A stretch of DNA of 64,000 nucleotides from Shewanella electrodiphila. Its GTDB lineage: Bacteria > Pseudomonadota > Gammaproteobacteria > Enterobacterales > Shewanellaceae. Numbering within the stretch: the stretch's first letter is position 1; each line of letters begins with the position of its first letter. The notes under the pieces were generated by a model, which saw only the letters and a list, made by a program, of their open reading frames with translations, was not told the DNA's origin and searched no databases. Location of the stretch: NCBI RefSeq assembly GCF_023283985.1, contig NZ_JAKIKU010000001.1, positions 496,001 through 560,000 of the forward strand, read 5' to 3'. Below are positions 39,383-47,830 of this stretch, in pieces. Made by a program: the position numbers and the translations under genes.

Positions 39383-40246
39383 CTAAACTTTAGGTTTTAG
39401 GCTTAATGCCTTATCAATATCTTCAGCACTATTGCGGTTAGGGACTTGTTCCCATTCTTCTCCCCATGAACGGTTCACAATTCTTCCTCGCTCTACAGCA
39501 GAGCGTTGCTCTATCTCTTTTGCCCAGCGAAGTAAGTTAGGATAACTTTCCACATCCAAAAATTCAGCGGCATCGTAGAGATTACCTAAGACTAAATTGC
39601 CGTACCAAGGCCAGGTAGCAATATCGGCAATACTGTATTCGTCGCCTGCAAGATACTGATTATTTGTCAGTTGCTTATCTAATACATCGAGTTGTCGCTT
39701 GGCTTCCATTGAAAAGCGATTAATTGGGTATTCAAATTTTTCAGGCGCATAGGCATAGAAATGGCCAAAGCCACCACCAAGATAAGGTGCAGAGCCTTGA
39801 AGCCAAAATAGCCAATTCATCACTTGAGTACGACTTGCTAGTTCTTCAGGTAAAAAGTGACCAAACTTTTCAGCCAGATAAACTAAAATTGCACCAGACT
39901 CAAAAACATTAATGGGTTCATCCGTGGTGTAATCGAGTAATGCAGGAATTTTAGAGTTAGGATTGACTGCAACAAAGCCTGAAGAGAATTGATCACTTTC
40001 GCCAATATTAATGATGTGAGCATCGTACTCGGCTTCAGTTACTCCTGCTGCCAGTAGTTCTTCAAGCATGATAGTGACTTTCTGTCCGTTAGGCGTACCC
40101 AAAGAGTAAAGCTGCAGAGCATGCTTACCTTTAGGCAGCACTTTATCAAAACGGGCACCAGAATCAGGTCGATTGATACTTGCCCATTTTCCACCATTTT
40201 CATCTTCCATTTTCCAAACTCTAGGCGGAGTGAATTCGTTCGTCAT
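39383..40246 (-). CDS. yghU: glutathione S-transferase family protein YghU
   Basis: This 287-aa Nu-class glutathione transferase, with disulfide-bond oxidoreductase activity in E. coli, has a 45-residue N-terminal extension (PPRVWKMEDENGGKWASINR) typical of YghU. A thioredoxin-like domain (LQLYSLGTPNGQKVTIMLEE; NPNSKIPALLD; VFESGAILVYLAEKFG) and a helical domain (QYLAGDEYSIADIATWPWYG) follow. The start region and the 163 bases upstream are duplicated at 42573-42760. The gene itself appears intact. Confidence 0.95.
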   Translation of the reverse strand: MTNEFTPPRVWKMEDENGGKWASINRPDSGARFDKVLPKGKHALQLYSLGTPNGQKVTIMLEELLAAGVTEAEYDAHIINIGESDQFSSGFVAVNPNSKIPALLDYTTDEPINVFESGAILVYLAEKFGHFLPEELASRTQVMNWLFWLQGSAPYLGGGFGHFYAYAPEKFEYPINRFSMEAKRQLDVLDKQLTNNQYLAGDEYSIADIATWPWYGNLVLGNLYDAAEFLDVESYPNLLRWAKEIEQRSAVERGRIVNRSWGEEWEQVPNRNSAEDIDKALSLKPKV

Positions 40247-40409
40247 TGTAAAACCTCATTAATTTGACACTAGCTAAAAGATGACCATCAATGCTTTTAT
40301 CTAGCTTCTGCCGACTGGGATACATTTCTCGTGCTATGTAAAAGATATTAGGGCAAAACTTAAATAAAAAAGTCTAGGACGAAAAATAGATTAGCAGAAT
40401 TGGTTATTA
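40222..40409. repeat. 188-bp direct repeat, copy A (yghU start and upstream region)
   Basis: This segment and 42573-42760 match at 184 of 188 positions by my reading (differences in the CCGACTGGG/CGGACAGGG, AACTTAAAT/AACTAAAAT and AGTCTAGG/AGTGTAGG regions). No gaps are needed. It covers the first eight yghU codons and its upstream region. Left of the match the two copies remain related but clearly diverged for about 25 bases. Confidence 0.95.
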
Positions 40410-40533
40410 ATAATGAAGCGCTGTGATAATTCTATTTGTGTGAGGAGTGAGCTTATTAAGTAATGGACTAGTTAATTAGTTGACTCTTAAGTGAGTTTTT
40501 GCCATTTTAGATATTGGATATCATGGAGGATAT

Positions 40534-41937
40534 ATGAAAAAAATTATTTATGTTATGTCATTGTTGTTAGTTTCAGGGAGTCTAAACGCCACATCGATTC
40601 CGCCAGTCTTAAACTTTTTACCATCATGTGTTGCATCGAATCAAATCAGTGTAGAGCAAAGTGATACCTACGATTTGAAAGATACAGAAATACAAGAAAG
40701 TTATACCGATGAGAGATTCAATGAAATAAGACAGAAATATATTCTTCAAGCATTTAATGATACTCAGTTGAAGGCTGCAAAATATGGTTCTGATGGAATT
40801 ATTATAAATAAAGTTAATGCTCTCCATATTAATCGTGACGTTAAAGTCTATGGCGAACTAGCACGCCCATTTGTCCGTAAAGTTAACCAGTTTCGTATCG
40901 TTGTTTTAGCTGAAGTAATTACATTTTGTGATGACGATAAAAGTCTAACCCAAGTAACATCCCCCTATAATGATAAAGGGAGACAGGTTAATGAATTGAC
41001 AGTACAGGTTCTTTTATCAAAAAAGGAAGTGAATTTGATAGATCTTGCTGACAAGTTTAGTGCTCCTGACTCAAATGTTAACTCATTTAGTGCCTACTCT
41101 ATTAAAATCGGTGATGATTTCAAACAACTTGAATCTTTAGGTCAAGAAAGTGCGAGACTAATTTTATCTGATGGAAAAATCGCATATGGTTATGGACGGA
41201 ATTTATGGTTTATTTTAGAAAATAAGATGGTTGTAAAGATAATTCACAACACCACTATTTTAAATAGTCATGGCAAAAATCAAATTGTATATAGTGAAAA
41301 TTACGATGCCAAAAGATGGGTTACTTCTGAGGGGATTACATTAAAAGATACTTTTGATAAGGTCAGTGAAAATCTTGCTTTAGAGTCAGAAGGAGATGAA
41401 TATTTTGTTAAAGGGGAAAACTCTAGGCTATATTTTTCATTTGACGAATATATGCCTTATGACTCGATTGAATCAGAAAAAAAAGTTAATGGATTTAGTG
41501 TTACTCATAGAGATTATTTAGGGCTCCAACATACGGTGAAATATGAAGAATTCTCTCTAGAAAAGATAAGAAAAATTTTGACTTATGAAAATAGAAAAAT
41601 TAACACCGATTTTGCAAATCGAATATACCTGAACAAGAAAGGGGTATGGGACATTGTCAGCCCTAATATTATGCTGAATACTAAAGATAGTGTTGTTCAA
41701 AGGGTAAAAATTACCGAAGCGGTTTCTGGTGATCAAAGCGAAAGACAATTTCTTGAGTTGTTAGAAAAACTGAATATCCCAACATCAAAAAAAGATTTCT
41801 TGTTTCGATATCCTGATTCTCATGATGAATTCGACATCGTGAATTTGTCTAACGAACATTACACTTTGAAAGCTGCATTTGAATCCCATGAGCCAGAAGC
41901 ACAACTAGTTGAAATGACAGTAAGCTTCTTTGATTAG
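40534..41937 (+). CDS. exported protein of unknown function, inside the direct-repeat-flanked segment
   Basis: I do not recognise this 467-aa protein. It has a signal peptide (MKKIIYVMSLLLVSGSLNA, probable cleavage after LNA) and two early cysteines: one in LPSCVAS, another in ITFCDDD. The mature part looks like a mixed alpha/beta soluble periplasmic protein, rich in Asp, Glu, Lys and Asn, with no membrane segment or known catalytic motif. GGAGG lies just before the ATG. The gene is distinctly more AT-rich than its neighbours and lies between two copies of a 188-bp repeat beside transposase debris, which suggests acquisition by transfer. It could be a secreted toxin or immunity-type accessory protein, but nothing in the sequence shows that. 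Confidence 0.75.
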   Translation: MKKIIYVMSLLLVSGSLNATSIPPVLNFLPSCVASNQISVEQSDTYDLKDTEIQESYTDERFNEIRQKYILQAFNDTQLKAAKYGSDGIIINKVNALHINRDVKVYGELARPFVRKVNQFRIVVLAEVITFCDDDKSLTQVTSPYNDKGRQVNELTVQVLLSKKEVNLIDLADKFSAPDSNVNSFSAYSIKIGDDFKQLESLGQESARLILSDGKIAYGYGRNLWFILENKMVVKIIHNTTILNSHGKNQIVYSENYDAKRWVTSEGITLKDTFDKVSENLALESEGDEYFVKGENSRLYFSFDEYMPYDSIESEKKVNGFSVTHRDYLGLQHTVKYEEFSLEKIRKILTYENRKINTDFANRIYLNKKGVWDIVSPNIMLNTKDSVVQRVKITEAVSGDQSERQFLELLEKLNIPTSKKDFLFRYPDSHDEFDIVNLSNEHYTLKAAFESHEPEAQLVEMTVSFFD

Positions 41938-42091
41938 TACTTACATTTTAAACAGTTATGAGGCTTACAATAAGTAGCCCTCAATCGAGGGCATAATTTT
42001 ATGTTCACTAGTTGCTCTTAGTTGTTTCTCTGAACCATAATGGAATGAAGCACCTAAATAGCGAAAGGCTAGTATTCAAAAGGTAGCCTTA

Positions 42092-42331
42092 TTATAACTT
42101 AGTTGTCACTTCAAAATTGACTCTGCGGATTTTTGAGCGCTCAGCTTTGGTAAGCTTTTTACCTTTATCTTGAATGATATGGGCACTTGAAGCTAACTGA
42201 TTTGGAGAGGCACCAAGTACGACAAGATGTTCAACTAACCCTTCTGCACGACGTTTAGCAAGCGCTTTATTGTATTCAATGGTGCCTTTATCATCCGTGT
42301 AACGTAACCGTCCTACCAAGTACATCTTCAG
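42092..42331 (-). pseudogene. C-terminal fragment of an OmpA-like protein
   Basis: The frame encodes about 77 residues resembling the end of an OmpA C-terminal (peptidoglycan-binding) domain: YTDDKGTIEYNKALAKRRAE, then a short segment ending RRVNFEV. A normal domain needs about 110 residues plus a membrane barrel or lipoprotein part; here the front half is missing and there is no signal peptide or ribosome site. The break lies next to the IS66-type remnant that starts on the other strand at 42385, so the gene was probably cut by a transposition event. It could be translated but is unlikely to be functional. Confidence 0.65.
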
Positions 42332-42384
42332 CTTACCGCTTTGAAGCTATATCTTAATAACTAACTATTACATCAGGAGTTAAT

Positions 42385-42546
42385 ATGGCTAAACGTTCTC
42401 ATTCGGATTGGACTAACTTGATCCAGTAACAGCCTGGCAGCGGCTTAACTATTACAGATTTTTGTCGTCAATATAAGCTAAGCACCAGTACCTTTTATGC
42501 CCGCAAAACCAGTAAGACTAGCACTCTCCCAGAAAAAGGAGCTCCG
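42385..42546 (+). pseudogene. IS66-type TnpA accessory-protein remnant with internal stop
   Basis: After AGGAG and an ATG at 42385 the frame reads MAKRSHSDWTNLIQ and then meets TAA at 42427-42429. Past the stop it continues QPGSGLTITDFCRQYKLSTS and TFYARKTS. This pattern (a W, then a G-L-T-x-x-x-F-C-x-x-x-x-x-x-x-S-T-F-Y-x-R-K helix-turn-helix) fits the small TnpA protein of IS66-family elements. The rest of the element (TnpB, TnpC transposase, right end) is absent; at about 42545 the sequence switches into a yghU-derived fragment. I cannot place terminal inverted repeats. Confidence 0.6.
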
Positions 42547-42597
42547 TTTTTTATCTTCAACTTTTCAAATTGTAGGCGGAGTGAATTCGTTCGTCAT
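42547..42597 (-). pseudogene. 5' fragment of a second yghU-like gene
   Basis: Reading on the minus strand from the ATG at 42595-42597, the frame gives MTNEFTPP as in yghU, then TI, a stop (TGA where yghU has TGG for Trp), and K-V-E-D against yghU K-M-E-D before homology is lost at the IS66-type remnant. The fragment thus reaches about codon 17. Codons 1-8 are identical to yghU; codons 9-17 are clearly diverged. Confidence 0.65.
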
Positions 42598-42760
42598 TGT
42601 AAAACCTCATTAATTTGACACTAGCTAAAAGATGACCATCAATGCTTTTATCTAGCTTCTGCGGACAGGGATACATTTCTCGTGCTATGTAAAAGATATT
42701 AGGGCAAAACTAAAATAAAAAAGTGTAGGACGAAAAATAGATTAGCAGAATTGGTTATTA
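42573..42760. repeat. 188-bp direct repeat, copy B
   Basis: This is the second copy of the yghU start and upstream segment, same orientation as 40222-40409, about 98% identical and without gaps. It ends at TTGGTTATTA in both copies, beyond which the sequences are unrelated. The repeat start-to-start distance is 2351 bases. Confidence 0.95.
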
Positions 42761-43041
42761 CACTTTCGATTTTATTATAAAGTCACAAGAAAGGCAGAAT
42801 ATAAAACTCGTCTAAAAATTTGTTTTCAATATAAAAATATTACTTGATGTATACTCAAATGACTTAGCTGAATCGATAATACCGACTTTAATTAAGGATA
42901 TTCAAACCCTTAAGTAGTTAGCGTTTTTAACTTAAGCGTTTGTACTCTGATATGCCAATGATGGCGGATTTGCTTGGTGAGCATTACTCTTTTTTGTTGT
43001 TTCTAATTAAGAGGATATAAGTTTTACCGAAGGTATTAAAA

Positions 43042-43716
43042 TTGGTTGCAGTTAATCATTTAGCGTCAGATGGCGCTAATAGCTCATATGACGAAACGCT
43101 TTTCTCACTGATAGCTCAAGATCTTGAACAAAAAGGTTACAGCATTCGCCTAGGTGCACTGCCTGAACCGCTAGCCCAATCATTACTTACCCATCAACTA
43201 TCTATTGAGGCTGAAGCTTTCAAAAGTGCGGGTATCGGTCGCGGTGAAAAATACCTGCAGAATGAATTTGTGAGAACAGATGAAATCTGTTGGATTACAG
43301 AAGGCGCAACACCGGCTAATCAATGGCTTGATTGGACAGCCAGGTTACAAGATTATTTGAATCGGCGGTTATTCTTAGGGCTGTTTTCTTTCGAAAGCCA
43401 TTTTGCTCATTATGGGCCTGGTGATTATTACAAACGCCATTGTGATGCCTTTAAAGGTGAAGCTAATCGGGTGCTTTCTGTTGTCGCATATTTTAATTCA
43501 GGCTGGACCAGTGCTGATGGTGGTGAGTTAGTGCTCTATATGAATGAGCAAGATAAACAAGGCCTCAAGATTGTGCCACTGTTAGGCTCTTTGGTTATTT
43601 TTTTAAGTGAAGAATTTCCCCATGAAGTATTACCTGCTAAGCGAGACAGGCGCTCGATAGCAGGTTGGTTTAGGGTAAATACTTCTGTCGCTAACAAAGT
43701 TGATCCACCTGTGTAA
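43042..43716 (+). CDS. 2OG-Fe(II) dioxygenase (prolyl 4-hydroxylase-like/SM-20-related)
   Basis: The 224-aa cytoplasmic protein is of the 2-oxoglutarate and iron-dependent oxygenase superfamily. The metal ligands are visible as His133-x-Asp135 (KRHCDAF) and His194 (FPHEVLPA), and the 2-oxoglutarate Arg204 lies in RDRRSIAGWFRVN. The middle (LSVVAYFNSGW, DGGELVLYM) is typical of the bacterial SM-20/EGL-9-like group. The start is a TTG with a weak AAGG upstream; no in-frame ATG exists before the conserved core. Its substrate is unknown. It is monocistronic. Confidence 0.92.
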   Translation: MVAVNHLASDGANSSYDETLFSLIAQDLEQKGYSIRLGALPEPLAQSLLTHQLSIEAEAFKSAGIGRGEKYLQNEFVRTDEICWITEGATPANQWLDWTARLQDYLNRRLFLGLFSFESHFAHYGPGDYYKRHCDAFKGEANRVLSVVAYFNSGWTSADGGELVLYMNEQDKQGLKIVPLLGSLVIFLSEEFPHEVLPAKRDRRSIAGWFRVNTSVANKVDPPV

Positions 43717-43740
43717 TTTGACTTAGTTACTAAGTCGCCT

Positions 43741-43768
43741 TAAACCACAGTGTATCTACTGTGGTTTA
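43741..43768. terminator. strong hairpin after the 2OG-Fe(II) oxygenase gene
   Basis: TAAACCACAGT (43741-43751) pairs perfectly with ACTGTGGTTTA (43758-43768), an 11-bp stem with a 6-base loop, 25 bases after the stop. The following bases are GGGCGCTCTTG, not a T-run, so factor-independent termination is uncertain. Confidence 0.5.
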
Positions 43769-43772
43769 GGGC

Positions 43773-43877
43773 GCTCTTGTTTAAATTGCTCTTGTTTAAA
43801 TTGCTTTGGTTTAAGTTGCGCTTGTTCAAGGCGATTAGTTTTAACGCGACTTGGTTTTAAATGCGCTTTGGTGTTAA
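43773..43877. repeat. 15-bp tandem repeat, seven units (GCTCTTGTTTAAATT type)
   Basis: Units of 15 bases start at 43773, 43788, 43803, 43818, 43833, 43848 and 43863. The first two are identical (GCTCTTGTTTAAATT) and later units diverge stepwise (GCTTTGGTTTAAGTT, GCGCTTGTTCAAGGC, GATTAGTTTTAACGC, GACTTGGTTTTAAAT). The period never slips. It lies between the convergent 2OG oxygenase and CotH-type genes. Confidence 0.85.
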
Positions 43878-43921
43878 CCCGTTAGCTATAAACTTAAATC
43901 AATGTTGATCTATTCTATCGT

Positions 43922-45403
43922 TTATTGATTATCCAAATATTGCTCAACGGCATCATTACGTTCTTCTACATGAGAAATTAATTCATCTATCGCTTGGTAA
44001 AATTCATTACTGTTGTTTAAGAATGAATACCCCGACCGCTCAGATGTCACATAAGGTTCAATTAACGCTTGGTAGTCTTGATACTTTGCTTGTATTTGAT
44101 TGGTTTCGAATGCTGTTTGTGACACTGAAAGCAGGTACTCGTTGTAACGATTTTTGTATTCCTCATCCGCATAAATATTGCCAATGAGTGGCCAATCTGC
44201 TGAATTTAAGTCAGAGAAGTCTAGCGCTAATGCACCGCCCATTTTTCCATCTTGAAGAGTTTCGTTATGATCCCAAGGGATCCAAGTGAGTAGTGACGTT
44301 TCAGGGTTATTATATAAATAATAGTTGTGTGGCATAACGCCATAGGAGTCCCAGTTTTGAATAATGCCATTAACAGCTAAGTAGTTAAGATACGCATCAA
44401 CATTAAATACTGCCTCTAAATTAGCCCGCCAAGTTTGTGGGTCGCTAGTGGCCGTATCATCGTGTAATGCACTGAATAATGCTTGGATATCAGACCAATC
44501 AGCATCATCTTCATTGGTTTTTTTCTCAAAGTTCTCTTCATTAAAGCTGCCATAAGCAAACGTGGCACCATCGTCTTCAGGCTTATAGAGATTACCATCA
44601 TCACTGCTAAATTGTGTGTCGAGAACTTCGCCGTCAACTTCTTCAACTAAGGTGTACAAACCAAAGTATTCAGGGCCGTCACCATGGTCAACATAGAGGG
44701 TATAAAATGCGGTGTGCGACACTGCAAGCCCTGCATCGTAGAACACATCAGCCGCGACTTTTTCACGTACGAAAGAAGGGTCGCTATAGTTGTTTTTAAG
44801 ACTAAATTTTTTAAAACCATAAAAGCGTTGGTTATCAATTTGCGGATAGTCATCTTCGTACTCATCAAAATCCAACTTGAACGAGAGTTTTAAAATCCCT
44901 TGTTGCCAACTGGTTTGCAGTGAAGAATTTCCCTTGAATCTTATCCCAACTCGGTACCATTGAGTGTCGTTATAAAATACTTCGGCGGGGACAAATATTG
45001 GGTCTTCATCAGTATCTGTTAAGTCATTGTTTGACGTTGATTGACCAAAAGTGCCGTAAAGAGCTGTCATGTCATCTAGCATGCTTTGCCAGTTAGCTTC
45101 GGTGACCACAAAATCGAGGCGTTTTACTTGGGTATCGTCAAACACTTCGTCAAAATTAGGATCGACATCTTTGGTGTGTGTGGCTTCTGTCCAATCGGTT
45201 GCTTCGAAATCTGAATCGTAATCGATAACTGGGGTTACAGTCTCTTCAGGTACTATGATGACTGTATCTTCACTGGTGCTGTCATCATCACTACTGCCAC
45301 AACCTGTGAACAAAAGTAAGCTGCTCAACAGCACAATAGAAATAGATAAATATGGTTTGTTATTTGGGGTATTAACGTCGAAAAAACGATCTAGTGTGGA
45401 CAT
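43922..45403 (-). CDS. CotH-kinase-family lipoprotein
   Basis: This 493-aa protein starts at MSTLDRFFDV and has a hydrophobic run (SISIVLLSSLLL) and a lipobox-like LFTGC with Cys35, followed by an acidic linker (GSSDDDSTSED). It is therefore probably a lipoprotein. The CotH domain covers most of the rest: GIRFKGNSSLQTSW, RFYGFKKFSLKN, FVREKVAADVFYDAG, YFGLYTLVEEVDGEVL, LYKPEDDGATF and LTWIPWDHNETLQDG. CotH proteins are atypical secreted protein kinases in Bacillus; most gram-negative relatives are uncharacterised. The frame is open to 45427, but AGGAGAG precedes 45403. Confidence 0.88.
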   Translation of the reverse strand: MSTLDRFFDVNTPNNKPYLSISIVLLSSLLLFTGCGSSDDDSTSEDTVIIVPEETVTPVIDYDSDFEATDWTEATHTKDVDPNFDEVFDDTQVKRLDFVVTEANWQSMLDDMTALYGTFGQSTSNNDLTDTDEDPIFVPAEVFYNDTQWYRVGIRFKGNSSLQTSWQQGILKLSFKLDFDEYEDDYPQIDNQRFYGFKKFSLKNNYSDPSFVREKVAADVFYDAGLAVSHTAFYTLYVDHGDGPEYFGLYTLVEEVDGEVLDTQFSSDDGNLYKPEDDGATFAYGSFNEENFEKKTNEDDADWSDIQALFSALHDDTATSDPQTWRANLEAVFNVDAYLNYLAVNGIIQNWDSYGVMPHNYYLYNNPETSLLTWIPWDHNETLQDGKMGGALALDFSDLNSADWPLIGNIYADEEYKNRYNEYLLSVSQTAFETNQIQAKYQDYQALIEPYVTSERSGYSFLNNSNEFYQAIDELISHVEERNDAVEQYLDNQ

Positions 45404-45613
45404 AATTCTCTCCTGTAATCGAGCCACTCGAAACCATTACCATTGGGTAAGATGCCGAATGAATAGCTTAATTAAAGAGTGTGCAAAGAATGAGCAGAAA
45501 CTGAGGAGTTAGCATGGATTTAAGGTGTTAGATATTTGATGCAGGTGACTAAGGCTTGCTAAATGCGACTTTAAGCGATGACTTTATATGATAAGTGTAA
45601 GCGATACTTTTAA

Positions 45614-45682
45614 GTGTATTCGTGTATTCGTGTATTCGTGTAATTTTAAGTGTGTGATTTTAAGTGTGTGATTTTAAGGTGA
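45614..45682. repeat. two adjacent short tandem arrays (8-bp and 14-bp units)
   Basis: GTGTATTC is repeated three times perfectly at 45614-45637 with a partial fourth unit. Next, ATTTTAAGTGTGTG occurs at 45643-45656 and 45657-45670, and a third partial copy begins at 45671. The TTTTAAGTGT core also occurs just upstream of the first array (about 45608). All lie upstream of the CotH-type gene and downstream of the chemoreceptor gene. Confidence 0.85.
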
Positions 45683-45683
45683 T

Positions 45684-45722
45684 AACCGCAATAACAATAT
45701 GCAAAATCGTGTTATTGCGGTT
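45684..45722 (-). terminator. long hairpin downstream of the chemoreceptor gene
   Basis: AACCGCAATAACA (45684-45696) pairs perfectly with TGTTATTGCGGTT (45710-45722), a 13-bp stem with a 13-base loop. It lies 37 bases past the minus-strand chemoreceptor stop. The T-tract is weak on both strands (TTTTC on plus), but position and stem strength favour a terminator. Confidence 0.6.
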
Positions 45723-45759
45723 TTCATATTTAGCTGTTTTTACTTATCCCGAATTCAGG

Positions 45760-47337
45760 TTACTTAGTTCGCTCAATAGTTTGCTTCCAAAATTGCTTTG
45801 AAAGGTGGCTGGTTTTATTGGCCAGTCGTCCCATTTGTTCACATTTGTTCTGCGTATCTTCGGTTTGGATTAGACTTTGGTTTGAAAGCTCATCAATTTG
45901 CTGAATCGATCGACTAATATCTTCCGCTACTAGAGTTTGCTGGCTCATTGCTGCTGCGTTGAGCGCTGCCATATCTTGAATTCGATTAATCGATGATAAA
46001 AGCTGGTCAAAAGCACCATCGGCTTCTTCTGCTAATGATACAGAAATATCAACTTGGCGCTGACCTGCTTCCATTGCTTGGGTGGCTTTTTGAGTGCTTT
46101 GTTGGAAATTAGCCACGATATGTTCAATTTCTGCAGTGGATTCACTGGTGCGAATCGATAATTGTCTTACTTCATCGGCAACCACCGCAAAGCCTCTGCC
46201 GCTTTCTCCAGCTCTTGCTGCTTCAATAGCTGCATTGAGTGCGAGTAGGTTAGTTTGTTCTGCAATGCCTTTGATTTCGCTCAGCACGCTAGCAATAGAT
46301 TTACTGTCGCGCTCGATGGTGTTAACCACAGTTGAAAATTGAACCACTTCTTTTCTGAGCTCACCAATTGAGTTAACCACTTTCACCATGCTGTTATGGC
46401 CTAGGTTAGCAGCTTCCTGGCTGGTGGTAATTTCTTGGGCGGTATTGTGCGTATTGTCATTCACTTCTGCAAAGCTGGTGGTCATTTCTTCCATCGCCGT
46501 GGCAGCTTGGCTGGTTTGTTGGGTTTGCTCTTGCACTCGCTCGCGTGTCTGAATAATCGTGTCATTGAGTTGCTGGCTTTCTTCACTGATTGACGAGGCA
46601 GAATCAGCCATACGACCAACCACACCACCCATTTCAGTAATTAAATAATTTAAAGCTAAATCAATTTTGCCTAACTCGTTTTGGTTTGAAGCAAAAACAC
46701 CACAAGCAATCGGATCATCAATTATTTGGGTCGCTTTGTTTTCAAGATCTTTTAATGGTCGGGTGAGGAAGTAAATCCCAATACCAGCAAGAATTGGAAT
46801 AAAAATAGCTGCAACAAGCATTGGCATAACTAATGGCGCGACAGCGGCGATTAATGAGATAAATACAGCCCATAAACACAGTGCTCCAGTAAAACTAAAT
46901 AGAGGAGGGCTGAGTTCTGCAGGTTGCTTACCGTCATTGAGTTGTTGATAGATTTTTTCTGCTGTAGCGATATGTTCACGGCTTGGTTTACGACGAATAG
47001 ATTGAAGTTCATGTAAGCGTCCATTTTCGTAAACGGGTGATATATAGGCGTTCACCCAGTAGAACTTACCTGTTTTGGTTTTATTTTTAACGATGCCACA
47101 CCATGGTTTACCTTCTTTTACATTATCCCACAGGGACTTGAAGGCGGCTTTGGGCATATCAGGATGGCGAACAATATTATGGGGCTTGCCATGTAACTCG
47201 TCTGCACTGAATTCTGAAATATCGGCAAAAGCCTTATTGGCGTACTTTATATTTCCATTTAAGTCAGTGGTAGAAAGTAAAATACAATCATCAGTAAGGG
47301 GTTGTTCAATATTGTTGTTAGCCTTGTTATGACTCAT
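45760..47337 (-). CDS. PAS-domain methyl-accepting chemotaxis protein (Aer-like)
   Basis: The 525-aa chemoreceptor has an N-terminal cytoplasmic PAS domain (about 15-120; [49 protein letters not shown], as in the FAD-binding aerotaxis receptor Aer). Two closely spaced membrane segments (about 148-192) form a hairpin, and a linker leads into the signalling domain. The hairpin tip near residues 360-385 ([20 protein letters not shown] and [15 protein letters not shown]) is the usual CheW/CheA contact. No periplasmic sensing domain is present, which fits Aer-type redox or oxygen sensing. It is monocistronic. Confidence 0.94.
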   Translation of the reverse strand: MSHNKANNNIEQPLTDDCILLSTTDLNGNIKYANKAFADISEFSADELHGKPHNIVRHPDMPKAAFKSLWDNVKEGKPWCGIVKNKTKTGKFYWVNAYISPVYENGRLHELQSIRRKPSREHIATAEKIYQQLNDGKQPAELSPPLFSFTGALCLWAVFISLIAAVAPLVMPMLVAAIFIPILAGIGIYFLTRPLKDLENKATQIIDDPIACGVFASNQNELGKIDLALNYLITEMGGVVGRMADSASSISEESQQLNDTIIQTRERVQEQTQQTSQAATAMEEMTTSFAEVNDNTHNTAQEITTSQEAANLGHNSMVKVVNSIGELRKEVVQFSTVVNTIERDSKSIASVLSEIKGIAEQTNLLALNAAIEAARAGESGRGFAVVADEVRQLSIRTSESTAEIEHIVANFQQSTQKATQAMEAGQRQVDISVSLAEEADGAFDQLLSSINRIQDMAALNAAAMSQQTLVAEDISRSIQQIDELSNQSLIQTEDTQNKCEQMGRLANKTSHLSKQFWKQTIERTK

Positions 47338-47776
47338 AGAAATATAACCACATAAAAAAGAATGAGTTAGTTTGCCTTAGCTAATGTTATTTATTGTTGA
47401 TATAGGTCAAATATTTGTTAACGCATTATTTTTGTTAGCAAAAGTGCGACATAGTGCTGATTTGTTACAAAGCGCATATGACTGAACATTTATAACAGAG
47501 CACTTAAATAAGAGGGCTATTGGTATCGACGTATATTGAAGTCTTAAACTGAAACCTGCTTGTGACGCAGAGACATTCCAGATTGAAACTTTACATACTC
47601 GCCATTGGAGGAGGTAACAGGGGTTTACTCCTAATTTTGTTAGCAGTTTCAAGCTTCAATGCAAGCTGATGTCTTGCTTTGTAACCCACTCATTAATATT
47701 TCAGCTAGGTAAAGTCTTGCGCCTTTTTACATGACGACAGTTGATAAACTGGCATTTGGCTAAGATTCTAAGCATA
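47338..47776. other. gene-free stretch upstream of the chemoreceptor gene
   Basis: About 440 bases without a supported gene. An 81-codon minus-strand frame (47407-47652) has no ribosome site and a cysteine/serine-rich, non-family-like sequence, so it is left out. No repeat array is seen. The chemoreceptor promoter should lie at its left end. Confidence 0.35.
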
Positions 47777-47802
47777 CAAAAAAAGCACCCTAAGGTGCTT
47801 TT
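47777..47802 (-). terminator. rho-independent terminator after the small zinc-ribbon-like gene
   Basis: Read on the minus strand, AAAAGCACC pairs with GGTGCTTTT (47794-47802 with 47781-47789) around a 4-base loop, and the hairpin is followed by a run of seven or eight Ts. It lies 28 bases past the gene stop. Confidence 0.85.
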
Positions 47803-47830
47803 ATAATATGGTCATATGACATCGCTGGTC

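Noticed and set aside
39192..39386. GTG-started 64-codon frame between the LytTR and yghU genes
   Set aside because: The start is unsupported and it runs into the end of yghU on the other strand; no recognisable protein features.
42326..42384. Possible IS66 terminal inverted repeat (GCTTAC/GTAAGC) beside the TnpA remnant
   Set aside because: The orientation is opposite to that expected for a left end and there is no matching right end.
43773..43877. Tandem 15-bp array considered as a CRISPR array
   Set aside because: Units abut with no spacers and are far too short; no cas gene is present in the window.
44416..44646. Overlapping frames on both strands within the CotH-type gene (also near 44614-44893)
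   Set aside because: They are frame shadows of a long, well-conserved coding region.
47407..47652. 81-codon minus-strand frame upstream of the chemoreceptor gene
   Set aside because: No ribosome site, odd cysteine/serine-rich composition and no conserved look.
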